This document shows positions 8,607 to 18,700 of a stretch of DNA of 20,362 bases, piece after piece. The stretch is from Pelargonium cotyledonis. Taxonomy: Eukaryota > Streptophyta > Magnoliopsida > Geraniales > Geraniaceae. Under the pieces are notes generated by a model. It was given only the letters and a program-made list of their open reading frames with translations. It did no database searches and was not told where the DNA came from. The position numbers and the translations under genes were made by a program. How positions within the stretch are numbered: the stretch's first letter is position 1; every line of letters begins with the position of its first letter. Location of the stretch: NCBI GenBank assembly GCA_036897625.1, contig JAYMTA010001367.1:1-20362 (forward strand), written 5' to 3'.

Positions 8607-8690
8607 GGTTGCTGTAAGCCAAAGGTAGTTTATAATTGGTTCATGGAGTTTTTTAGATGGAGGACACCATTGCTTCAATCTCATAACATA
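8607..8690 (+). pseudogene. Decayed PPR motif beyond the stop
   Basis: Directly after the TAG stop (8604-8606) the same frame continues GCCKPKVVYNWFMEF. This completes motif 18 and begins a further PPR motif. A few codons later the resemblance moves to another frame (MEDTIASI, compare GNTIAAIELL in motif 16). A nonsense change plus an indel therefore appear to have removed at least one C-terminal motif. Confidence 0.5.
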
Positions 8691-9584
8691 CATCTAACTT
8701 GTACTATTGCCAATATGTATTTGGTTGCATACATATTCTTTAGCAGCATGTGTCCATCTTCATTTATTTCATTTGCTTACTGTCGATTTTGATTGTTTAT
8801 AGTGTCCACACAAATGGAATCTACAAGGGCTGGTTCTTGGGAAATTCATATAGAATGAGATTTTCCTTCCCTCCCTAATTTTATGATATCTTCTTGTTTT
8901 GATTATTAATGGTGATTTGTTACTTGACACTAAAATTCGTAGTGGTCCATTAACAAGAAACAATCTTCTTTCAAAATGCAGTGAAGAGGAGGTCACGGTC
9001 TGCCAGATGACTATCTTTTGGTCCTTTTTCTCAGAGCATTCGGATTAATGACAAGCATAAAGCAAAGAAGCATCTTCAAGAGATGATTAATAGATGTTTT
9101 TGTAATTGATATTACAAGGTTTGTCATGACTTTCAACATCGTTTTTTATTATTGAATTTGTAGTCTACATTGATTGTTGAGGTTCTTGATTTAAACCTTT
9201 AAACATCTTTATGAGTTTTATGCACTAACCAAATTAATTATTGCCATATGTAAGTGGCTTGATTCCTGATTTGCTCTTCATATGATGCATCAATAGGATA
9301 CTAAATTGCATTCCACAATAATTTTACTTAGAAAAACTATCAAAATGGTCTTTGAATTATTAAGTATATACAATTTTAACCCCTAAATTAAATTTATGCC
9401 ATTTGGTCCCCCACCTATTTAATTTTTTTCCTAGCAATAGTCTCTATCTAAATTTCGGTAATTTTGTTGGCATGTCATTACCAATTAATGAAAAATAAAT
9501 TAATAACACAATCAACGTTTATGTGTAATGATTCAGTGACACTCATCATTGAGCGAACCGGTGTCCGACGTGTGAATCAGACAT

Positions 9585-9616
9585 GATTTACTTTCGACAC
9601 GATTTACTTTCGACAC
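9585..9616. repeat. Perfect 16-bp tandem duplication
   Basis: GATTTACTTTCGACAC occurs twice head to tail (9585-9600 and 9601-9616) inside a region rich in GACAC/GTGTC strings. Confidence 0.85.
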
Positions 9617-10255
9617 ACTGGTGACACGTGCCTGACACAAATTGTATAATTATAAACTAAAAAAATGAAAAATTAATATGACACTCACGATGCCCTTGTG
9701 AAATGTTCCTGACACACGATGTCCTACTTTTTTTAATAAGAAATATATCTAAACATTCAATAAGAAATGATCCTGCATGATTTATTTAGTCAATACCCTT
9801 TTTCTGCTTTCAGTGTAGGCTAATTAATGACAAAGTAAGTCCATGTGAACTTGTAGATACACATTTTCATATTTGTACTTAAGTTTCACAAATGATCAGC
9901 AAGTTCATTGAATATTCTAATGAAGTTTATTAATTTTGATGAATCCATGGTATAACAAGTTTAGAATAAATCATAACATATCCACGTGGTGTAAGGCTCA
10001 CTTTTATTCTAAAGATCTCATTTGTAGTGATGAAAATAGTAGAGTCCATTGTAAGAAGACTGTGCATGCTTTCTGGTTCTAAACTTGAATTTTGCTTTAG
10101 AAAGGTTATATAAAATTTGAGTTTGGTTCTAATATGTGGTAGCACTTGGAGTATGAGAAAACCTGGGTTTAGGTTGAGTATGAGGACAATAAATTTGTCT
10201 TTTCCCGTAAGTGAAACTCAGATTTTGTGATCCACACCAGAAGACAGGAAGAAAG

Positions 10256-10305
10256 TAACAAAACTATAAATATATTTTATTACTAAGATATTTATAGTTT
10301 TGTTA
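10256..10305. repeat. 18-bp perfect hairpin
   Basis: TAACAAAACTATAAATAT (10256-10273) pairs exactly with ATATTTATAGTTTTGTTA (10288-10305) across a 14-nt AT-rich loop. It could be a tiny foldback element. It is too AT-rich to argue for a structured RNA. Confidence 0.7.
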
Positions 10306-11150
10306 AGTTGTTATTTTTATAGCTCCAGCAAGTAGCCTCTAGTACAAACCAACATTGCTATAGTACGTGCCGTGGTAGTCTACTAATGATCTAACTATCT
10401 AAGGGAGAAACCAATATGCCTACACATAGAAACTACTTTGATGTTTGAAGCATTGCCAACGCACTTAAGACAACCTTGGGTTTGGTTTCATTTCTCACTA
10501 TTTACAGAAACTTAGCAATTAAAACTGACTTGTACAGTGGTTTGTGTTGAGTTAGTTGATGTCTTTAAAAATAACTCGGATAAGGTCTATTATCTATATA
10601 AGTTAGTCTGGGTGGATATGGTCTGGATAATGTAGTACATATAATTGCCAGTAATGCATTTTGGAGAAGTATTTTAATGCTTGTTGTTTATCTTCATCTG
10701 CTTTGCTTGGATAAAGTGCTATTATATCTTCTTCAAGTAATCTTACAATAGTCATAGGATTTGTGCAATTATACATGCAAATTTAATTACATTCTCTAAC
10801 TTTCTTGGTACGAATATGGATTCACTCATTTGGTCTCCTTATTACTTCATTTTAGATGGTGAATCCTGCAATGAATAATGCATTGAAAATCATTCAGAAC
10901 ATTGTTGAATGTTGAATACGTACGGTATTGCAAGATTTCAAAAGATAGATTGTTTTCTGGTACTCACATCCACCATATACTGGCGCAGGGTCTACCATAT
11001 GACTGGAGTGGACTTAGCTTCGGCTAGTGTATTTTGTTCAGTGTCTTGTCAATGCAGAATTTGGAGTAAGTTTCTCTTGTTTCTAAAGTCTTGGTGTTAT
11101 GTAGTCTTGCATTTGGCATTGCACTATATATGCATTTAGAATAGCTAATA

Positions 11151-11574
11151 CTCACTCTGTCCCCAAATAAGTGTCTATTTTCTCTAAAAATTGTTCCAAA
11201 TAGAGTGTCTACTTTCTTTTTTGGAAGTTAGTTATGGATGAATCACAGACAATATCCCTAAGATAAGTTAGTTAGAATCCATGGAGTTTGATACTGTTGA
11301 AGTGGTGACTAAAGTCCCACATTGAAAAAGTAAAGGGGTGAGCTAAATATAATGGTGGAAGTCAAACCTTGCTAATAAAGTTTACCTTTTAGTAGTAGAA
11401 GCCAATCCATCATGTGTATCCCATTATCAAATCTGACAGTTACCACAAGAGCACTAGGGGGGATAGGTGAAAAAGTACAATCTTAACTTATTCTTAATCT
11501 TTACAAAAATAGGAAAGTAGACACTCATTATGGAAGTAATGGGAAAGTGGACACTTATTTTAGGACAAAGGGAG
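11151..11574. mobile_element. Mariner/Stowaway-type non-autonomous element
   Basis: The left end CTCACTCTGTCCCCAAATAA and the complement of the right end, CTCCCTTTGTCCTAAAATAA, match the CTCCCTCYGTCCC consensus of plant Tc1/mariner MITEs. TA dinucleotides flank at 11149-11150 and 11575-11576. Inverted similarity extends about 70 bp and includes AGTGTCTACTTTC in both arms. At 424 bp it is longer than a standard Stowaway, so its centre may be a deleted larger element. No transposase is present. Confidence 0.75.
11313..11353 (+). promoter_or_regulatory. USE-like motif with TATA-like box
   Basis: AGTCCCACATTG at 11313-11324 differs by one base from the plant snRNA upstream sequence element RTCCCACATCG. 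TAAATATAAT follows about 20 bp later. The sequence beyond does not resemble any U-snRNA I know, and the site lies inside a MITE. It is probably a chance match or a captured promoter fragment. Confidence 0.2.
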
Positions 11575-11621
11575 TAGAGGATTTAAGCAAAAAACTGATT
11601 GTTGGTTACGTGACTGCTATA

Positions 11622-11834
11622 CTATGGAATCATTATTGTTTATGTAATGCGTTTGTTGTAGGCAAAATCATTGTTAATATTTGCAAGCTTAATTTGCCTT
11701 TACTACTCCATCCTGCACATGCTATTGAATCATCATTGTTTATATAATACGTTTTTTTTTGTTTGTTTGGAAAATCATTGTTAGTATTTGCAAGCAAGCT
11801 TAATTTGCCTTTACTACTTTATCCTGCCCATGCT
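11622..11834. repeat. ~100-bp tandem duplication
   Basis: Copy 1 (11622-11721) and copy 2 (11722-about 11834) both contain GAATCATYATTGTTTATRTA, then AAAATCATTGTTARTATTTG and CTTAATTTGCCTTTACTACT in the same order. Copy 2 has a longer T tract and an extra CAAG. The similarity is high, so the duplication is relatively recent. Confidence 0.8.
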
Positions 11835-13567
11835 TATGTTTTATTCCTGCATCAGTTTACTGGTTCAGTTTGATATGCAAGCCATATGTTTTTGTTGCAG
11901 TTCTAAGTGTCTTAAGCAAACTATATAGGGTAGAAAATAATGTCTCTGCTATGCAATTTTATTAATAATTATGTCATTTGAAACTTGAAACATGCAAATT
12001 AAGTATCTAGCCAGCTTTAGCTATATCAGTTTTTGACATGTTCTAGGTATTTGTGTTGTGTTACCTTACCTGTAATTCTTGATTTCAAAATTATTTTAAA
12101 ATGGAAAGAAATCCTAAATAGTCCATGTATATATTACTTGTTCCAATTTAGTGCATGTCCTTTCATTTCTTCTGTTTCAGTTCAAACTTCAAAGTTTAAG
12201 CATCTATTTCAGTTTAACCAAAATAAGCCTAAAATTGTTCTGATACGGATCTGATTTTTAAAATTTAATTGTAAAAACTGTTAAATCTGATTAATAGAGG
12301 AAAATGTCACAAAATGAATGTCTTGATTTCTAATTTGAGAAAAATTAAGAAGTTAGTTAATATTGTACATTTACTCTTGTAACCCCATGAATATTTGTGG
12401 TAACAAACTCATCAGATTCTGGCTAAGAGTACCACAGCCACAAAATCACAATGAGATCTAATCGCCACAAAAATACAACTTAAAAGACAATTAATTTTTA
12501 TTACCTTACTTGCCTCTATGTTCTTCATTCTTATCTTGTCTTTATCGTGACAATGACAAGGAGACATGAGGAAGTCTTAGCCGTCGTTGTGGGCTTTATG
12601 GACGGAGGCGACATAGTGTTGTCATTCTCGTAGAGGTAAGGTGTGGGTCTTCACATGACCTTGGTTCATGATGATCATTGCAGGAAAATCTAGTGAATAC
12701 TGAATAGACAAGGATGAGCTGTAGCCGGGTGGGTATATAGGGAGATACAAGGGAGGGGAAGAGGATCATTGGGCTCCTTGGCTGCAGGGACCACAGCCCA
12801 TGGTGCGGGCAGAGCTGCAATCACGGTGAAGCTGGAATCACGGGTAAGAGTTATTGTGTAATAAAAAATGTTATTTTAGTTTTTCAATGGTCACATCAGC
12901 GAGTTTATAATTAAGTATTATTTTTTACACCATTAGTTAGATTTAAAGATCTTTGCCATTTATTATTACTGCAGATCCTTAATCAGAACAATTGTAGGTT
13001 TGTTTTGGACGAAAATGGAACAAAGGCTTAAGCATTATAGTCTAAATCGGGATAAATGAAAGTACAATGATTAAATTGGAACAAGTAGAGGTAGTACGTG
13101 TTTTTCCTTGTAATTTTTTAGATGAAGTTCCTATCACCCCAAGAAAAGACTGGTGCACAAGTAGTCATATTTCAGGACCATGTTATTATATGTTTTGTCA
13201 TATTTTCCAAGTTTGGTCTGCTTTCTGCTCAAAGAGCTCCTTCATTCACCCTCTATCTCAACGCATTCATAGGTGTCGTGTGAGATGCTTAGTAACCTTG
13301 GAATCTGTTCATGTTTGCTGGCGGTGGATTTCCAGCTTGTCCAAGAGAAGATGTAAATGACTTTCCAGAATTCACTGGCAGCAAATCATTCGTGGTTGTT
13401 GCTGCTTATCGTCATTTGATGCTTCAAATAGGGCATAATCAGAGTATGTGCCATATTTAATCAATTAACTTTTTTTAATTGAATGATTGTTTTATGTATA
13501 GCTCTGTGAGTTAAACATGTACGGTAACCTATGTAGTTGTTTGATATGTCTGAACCAGGGAAACTCC
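11835..13567. other. No gene recognised
   Basis: AT-rich sequence with a GC-richer island around 12560-12850. Open frames at 13067-13360 (plus) and 12820-12596 (minus) lack conserved motifs and look fortuitous. Intron-like T-rich tracts ending in GCAG occur, so untranslated exons cannot be excluded. Confidence 0.35.
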
Positions 13568-13589
13568 ATATATATATATATATATATAT
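13568..13589. repeat. (AT)n microsatellite
   Basis: A 22-bp uninterrupted AT run, the longest of three in the window. Confidence 0.9.
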
Positions 13590-13962
13590 GCTTAAATTTG
13601 ACATCTATTTTCATGTTAGTTATGGAGAAATAAGGAACAGGTTTGGTGTTGTGAATGAGTGCTGAGGTAGTTTTTGTATTCGAGTTTTGAACTTTCTAGT
13701 TTCCACTTCCATGACAAAGGTTATCTAGGGACTTTGTCAAAAGGAAGCTTGAAATTTCTTCCTCGGAATTAGTCACCATTTCAAGTTTCTTGAGTTCAGA
13801 TGTTACATTCTGGTTTGCCATTGTTTGGAATAAGATTTTTAATCTAGAACTTCTGTTATTGTCTCTTAGCAATTCACTTAATCAACCTTTAGACCTCCTC
13901 ACTTGATATTTCTCTATGATTCAGTTTTGTTTTGAGAATTAAGAATCTAAGTTGTGTAATTA

Positions 13963-14145
13963 TTGGTTTAGCTTAACTTCAGCCAAAAATGACATGACTT
14001 AGGCTAAGCCAAACCCATGATAACATGACACATCATTAAAATTTAAACAATATCGCCCCAATGAATTTGTCTAAGTGGAGCGATCCGTTGAGACCTAACT
14101 TTTCAATGAGGTGCCCTAATCTCATATGCGTGTATATATACACAT
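13963..14145. mobile_element. Foldback MITE-like element, copy 2 (diverged)
   Basis: Shared with the element at 3112-3329, in the same orientation and order, are TTGGTTTAGC, GGAGCGATCCG (14077-14087; GGAGCGACCCG there) and CAATGAGGTG. TTGGTTTAGCTTAA (13963-13976) and TTAGGCTAAGCCAAA (13999-14013) form an internal inverted repeat. The right edge abuts TATATATA sequence. The right arm is poorly preserved, so the end is approximate. Confidence 0.45.
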
Positions 14146-14949
14146 ATTTGTATAATTGTATTGTATATCCTGTTAATACTCATCATGAAAACAATATGCG
14201 CCTTGGCTTCTTCCTTTTGTCAATACTGCCATAGATTTCTCTTTTACGTCATGTGCCTATCTTCGATTCAGTCACTTTATTGACAGTTTTTTCTTTCCCT
14301 TTCAATTTTGCATTGTCTAGACTATGGAGGAATTTGCAAAGGCGGATTCGAATTTTTATGACATTAATATACGGTGAGATTTTCCTTCCCATGCAAGTGC
14401 ACAGAGATTTTTATCACTGTAAATGTAACGGCGTACTAACAGAAACTGATATTTTGTCCCGATTGCAGTTCAGAGCCTGATTTTGGGAACTATTTGGCGG
14501 CGCAAGGCAAGCCCATGTGTGGCTTTTTACATCTTGTACTTGGAGGATACTTTGGTATTTTTTTTGTTTCGAGTGCCATTTACTTGCTTAGGCTTATTTG
14601 GTGAAATGTAAACGAGTTTTTGAAGACAATGTAGTTACCTACACCTTGATAGTATTGTCTTTGCAAGAAAAAAAGTTGTATTTTCATGTCCTTGAATTAC
14701 ATGAATAATAGTAGCTCAACTTCAACATGAATTGAGATTAAGAATTGTCACTGGCTCACTGCATCTTACTCCATACTATTTCATATTTCATAAACTACAA
14801 TTAGCCGCTCTATGACATTCCAATGGATGGAAACTATAATTTAATTTCCTTAACCAATACTCCACCCATTCCGAAATGAAAGTCAGCCTTTCTATTTTCA
14901 GAAAAAATTAAATTAGTGTTTGTTTGGTTCTTCTACTGAGCTGTTGCAA
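14146..14949. other. No gene recognised; possible mariner-type end
   Basis: AT-rich sequence without a credible coding frame. At 14859 TACTCCACCCATTCCGAAAT, followed by GAAAGTCAGCCTTTC, resembles a mariner/Stowaway terminal repeat preceded by TA. I found no partner end nearby, so it may be a truncated copy. Confidence 0.35.
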
Positions 14950-17520
14950 GCGATCGCCGATAGACGAGTGACCATGTCTTCGGCGTCATTCTAGATGATA
15001 ACTACCTAAACGAGGCGTGGTCGATGATCGAGGAGCACTTCAGGGACGGCGGCAACTACACCCATGTAGGCTGGATCGAAAGTGAAATGCGAAACTTGGT
15101 GGTTAACCATGAGATAAGGAAGAGCCCTTTGATGCCACGCAATAAGGAATTCTGGAAAAGCTGAATGACAGTTCGTTGCAAAGGAAAGTCTGACTCCTTC
15201 ACCATTGCCAGGAAAATTGAAGAGTATGGGATGTTGTAGAAGAATCCAAAGCTCAAAATGGGAAAACCTAAATCAATAGACTCGCAAGGACAAGATGGAT
15301 GAAAAGGAAAGAATATGAGCAGATGGGAGGAGAAAGAAGAAGAAGTAATTGACATGAATGTATATTGGTAACCAACAGTTGATCGAAGAGACGAACCAGA
15401 AGTAGAGGTAAGTCCGAAAGAATAGAAGAAACAGGATCACCAGTTGACGTTTTTGATAAAAGCTAAGAATATAAGGCTACGAATCGTTCTGAACATCAAA
15501 GAGATGAGTGACCACGTCTTCAGCGTCATTGTAGAGATGACTACCTGCAAGAGGCGTGGTTGATGCTCGAGAAACATATTGGGGATGACGTCAACAACTA
15601 CACCCACGCAAGATGGATCGAAAGTGAAATATGAAACTTAATGGTTAATCATGAGATTAGGAAGGGTACTTAGACGCCACACAATAAGGAATTCCGAAAA
15701 AGTTGTTTGGAAGTTCGTTGCAAAGGAAAACCTGAGTCCTACACCATTGCCAAGACTGTTGAAGAGTATAAGCTGCTGGAGAAAAATCCAGAGCTCAAAA
15801 GGGTAAAACCTAAGTCAACATACTCGTAAGAACATGATGGATGAAAGGGAAAGAACTAAGCGGATGGGAAGAGGAGGAGGAGGAGGAGGAAGAAGAATTA
15901 ATTAGCATGAATGTATATGGGTGACCAATAGTCGGTCGACGAGACGAATCCAAAAGTAGAAGTGAGTCTGCATGAACACAAGAAGCGGGATCACCAGCTG
16001 ATGTTTATGATAAAAGCTATGAATATCGGACGATGAATCATGCTGAATGTCGACAAGAGGACTGACCAAGTCTTCAGCGTCTTTGTAGACGACGACTACT
16101 TGCAGGAGGCTTTGTTGATGCTCGAGAAGCACCTTGGGGACGACGTCAACAACTACACCCACATAGGTTAAACCAAAAGTGAAATACAAAACTTTTTGGT
16201 TAACCATGAAATTGCCAAAATCCCCTTGAACGCCACACTATAAGGAATTTCAGAAAAGCTGTATAGCAGTTTGTCGCAGAGCAAAAACTGAATTCTACAC
16301 CATTGCTAGGATTTTTGAAGAGTATGAGATGATGCTGAAGAATCTAGATCTCAAAAGGGGAAAACCTAAATCAACAAACCCGCAAGAACGAGATGGATGA
16401 AAGGGAAAGGAAATGAGTGGATAAGAGGAGGAGGAAGAAGAAGAAGAAGAAGAAGAAGAATGAGAAATTAGCATGAATATATATGGGTGACCAATAGTTG
16501 GTCCATGGGACAAATCAAGAAGTAGAGGTGAGTCTGGAAGAACAGAAGAAGCGTGACCACAAGCTGGCGTTTATTATAAAAGCTAAGAATATCATGCGAC
16601 AAATCATGGTGAACATCGATGAGAGAAACTACCTCCTTCAACATCATTGTAGACGATGACTACCTGCAAGAAGAATGTTGATAGGCTGGACCGAAAGTGA
16701 AATACAAAATGTTGTGGTTAACTATGAGATTAAAAAAGGCAATGGGACGCCACACAATAAGGAATTTCGGAAAAGCTTTATGGAAATTCGTCGCTGAGGA
16801 AAGCCTGACTCCTACACCATTGTCAGGAATGTCGAAGAGTATGAGTTTCTGCAGAAGAATCCATAGCTCAAAAGGATAATACCTAAATCAATACACTCGC
16901 AAGAATAAGATGGATGAAAAGGAAATGAGATAAGCAGATGGGTGGAGAAAGAAGAAGTAATTGACATGAATGTATATTGGTGACCAATAGTTGGTCGATG
17001 AGACAAATCTAGAAGTAGAGGTAAGTTCGAAAGAACAGAAGAAGCAAGATCACCAGTTGACGTTGTTGATAGAAGCTAAGGATATCAAGCGACGAATCGT
17101 GCTAAACATCGACAAGATGAATGACCACGTCATTGTATGATGACTACCTACAGGAGGCGTGGTCGATGCTCAATCAGCATCTTGGAGACGACGTCAACAA
17201 CTACACCCATGCAAGATGTATCGAAAGTGAAATACAAAATTTGGTAGTTAATCATGAGATTAGGAAGGGCACTTGAACGCCACACAATAAAGAATTCTGA
17301 AAAAGTTGTATGGCAATTCATTGCAGAGGAAAATCTAATTCCTACACTATTACCAGGTTAGTTGAAGAGTATGAGATACTAGAGAAAAATCCAAAGCTTA
17401 AAAGAGTAAAACCTAAATCAACAGACTCACAAGAACATGATGGATGAAAGTGAAAGAACATAAGTGGATGGGAGGAGGAGGAGGAAGAAGAAAAATTAAT
17501 TAACATGAATGTATATGGGT
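14950..17520 (+). pseudogene. Decayed five-unit tandem array encoding a ~180-residue repeat
   Basis: Five head-to-tail units start at about 14970, 15510, 16064, 16628 and 17122, with spacings near 540, 554, 564 and 490. Units 1 and 2 are exactly 540 nt (180 codons) apart. One plus-strand frame runs through the unit: DHVFSVIVDDDYLQEAW, NNYTHARWIESE, NLVVNHEIRK, NKEFRKS, VRCKGKPDSYTIA, EEYELLEKNPELKRGKPKS, an acidic Glu run, then a link with DHQL.F.IKAKNIR..IVLNI back to DHVF. Unit 1 stops often fall where another unit has sense codons (RKSC, LLEKNP, HEHKKRDH), and frameshifts appear in units 2-5. This is what a dead protein-coding repeat looks like. It could have been one protein with repeated domains, or a single-domain gene or exon that was amplified. 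I recognise no family. The product would be charged and hydrophilic without membrane segments. Unit 5 is cut by a hAT end at 17520. Confidence 0.6.
16425..16460 (+). repeat. GAG/GAA trinucleotide tract in array unit 3
   Basis: A 36-bp purine run of GAG then GAA triplets lies at the point of the array unit that would encode a glutamate stretch. Equivalent tracts occur near 15330-15347, 15866-15898, 16945-16957 and 17473-17493, with different lengths. The tract length is therefore variable between units, as expected of slippage. Confidence 0.75.
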
Positions 17521-18700
17521 AGGGGTGATCATTGGCGGTGATCCGGCCCGTCGAGCCGGGTTGTAATTACACCCGGTCATAACAGGGGTTTATATTATAA
17601 CCGTTCGCCGACCCGCCCATTCGTAATACTAGCAGGTTTAAATGAACGGGTGAGCGGGTGGGTGGGCAAGTTGATCTGCTCATCAGTTAGGATATTGTGC
17701 CTTAACATTTTAACTGAGCCTTGACATTTTAATTGGGCCTCATAGACATTATTGGATCTGATAGAAAAATATTAAAATATCAAAACACACATATTCTTAT
17801 CAAATCTAAAGGAAATGCATGTCAAACTAACCTATAGGCCAAAAAAATCACTAGGAATGGACCACTAACTTAGCTAATGAAAGCCATGTCCATGGTCCAA
17901 GCCTAATGATAAAAAAACACCCATTTAACCTATTGATCATGCATTTCATTCTTTTAATAAATAATAATTATATAATACAATTATATAATACAAGTAGAGC
18001 TATTTATAATTACAGACCAGATCCAAATATAAATGAACCATCAACATAAAACAGATTCAAATTGAACAAAATATACTGAAACAGATCAAATACAACAAAC
18101 TTCAATCTTCAATTCTTCATGGGTTGGGGTTGGGGGTTGCCTTCTGTGCTTCCCACTCCTTCTCCTTGGACAAGTATAAAACTTGTAATTCTGTCACACA
18201 AAATCCAAAATAATTAGATCATAAAACGAAAACTGATGTAATCATTAAATGTAAATACTAAGTAATTATATTTACCTTCCTCAGTTTCATTAATATCCTT
18301 TAAGTGATCCACATATGTGATTGGATTATTAATTTTTCTAATCCAGTATTGAGTACATACGAGGGACTACATCATTCTTGGAGTTAAAAAACTTCTATAA
18401 TTAGTCAAAACCCGACCACCTATGCTAAATGCAGATTCAGAACTAACCGTACTAATATGAATGACCAAAATATTCCTGGCCATCCTAATAACAATGAGAT
18501 ATCTAACACTATTATTTTTCCAGAATTCTAAAACAAGCAACCCACTATCCATAGACTCCTTTAACTTTATTGCAAAAGTGTTTGATCCTAAATTTAAGTT
18601 TCCTCCTAATGACATGTCAATTATCATACCATGGGGTTTTACACATAATTTAAAGTTCAAGGATTCAAAGTTATATCAAATCATCGTGTGTGTGTGAAAC
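17520..18700 (-). mobile_element. hAT-type DNA transposon, truncated
   Basis: The left boundary is sharp. Array unit 5 runs to GTATATGGG and is then replaced by TAGGGGTGATCATTGG, a hAT-like terminus. GC-rich subterminal repeats follow (GATCCGGCCCG, GAGCCGGG, CACCCGG, GGGTGAGCGGGTGGGTGGG). The matching transposase C-terminus is on the minus strand at 18117-18660, so this is the 3' end of the element. The resumed array sequence (GACCAATAG) is not found to the right, and neither is a second terminus before other repeats begin near 18700. The element is therefore truncated. Confidence 0.65.
18117..18660 (-). pseudogene. hAT transposase C-terminal dimerisation domain, broken
   Basis: The minus strand encodes VLEFWKNNSVRYLIVIRMAR, then NILVIHISTVSSESAFSIGG and RVLTNYRSFLTPRMM. 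This is the conserved hAT C-terminal (dimerisation) region with its signature SESAFS.GGRV. An in-frame TAG (18366-18364) follows, and the frame then resumes with SLVCTQYWIRKINNPITYVD, as in intact family members. A GT-AG intron (18275-18191, 85 nt) leads to a last exon, ELQVLYLSKEKEWEAQ, ending at TGA (18119-18117). Everything N-terminal, including the DDE catalytic region and the zinc finger, is absent, and the frame is closed by a stop shortly upstream of 18660. The copy cannot make an active transposase. The family assignment is secure. Confidence 0.85.

Larger units (their letters stand above)
8691..11148. other. Gene-poor AT-rich stretch
   Basis: No open frame here looks like a protein. 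The sequence holds scattered AT-rich blocks, a repeat-like segment around 9340-9460 (ATGGTC and TTTGGTCCCC strings typical of plant MITE remnants) and the small repeats listed separately. Parts of 10860-11070 could be untranslated exons of the PPR transcript, but nothing in the sequence proves it. Confidence 0.4.

Noticed and set aside
8318..8693. Minus-strand frames under the end of the PPR gene
   Set aside because: They are mirror images of the repetitive PPR coding strand and have no independent motif.
13067..13360. 97-residue plus-strand frame as a gene
   Set aside because: It is rich in Cys, Ser and Trp without any motif, has no neighbouring exon signals that extend it, and a frame of this length is expected by chance here.
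15056..16513. Minus-strand Ser-rich frames in the tandem array
   Set aside because: The serine runs are complements of the GAG/GAA tract. The plus frame is the one that stays aligned across unit junctions.
14950..17520. Array interpreted as CRISPR or centromeric satellite
   Set aside because: The units are about 540 bp, have no short repeat/spacer alternation, and keep a codon-phased frame, which fits neither interpretation.
18461..18697. Plus-strand 78-residue frame
   Set aside because: It is antisense to the clear hAT transposase C-terminus.
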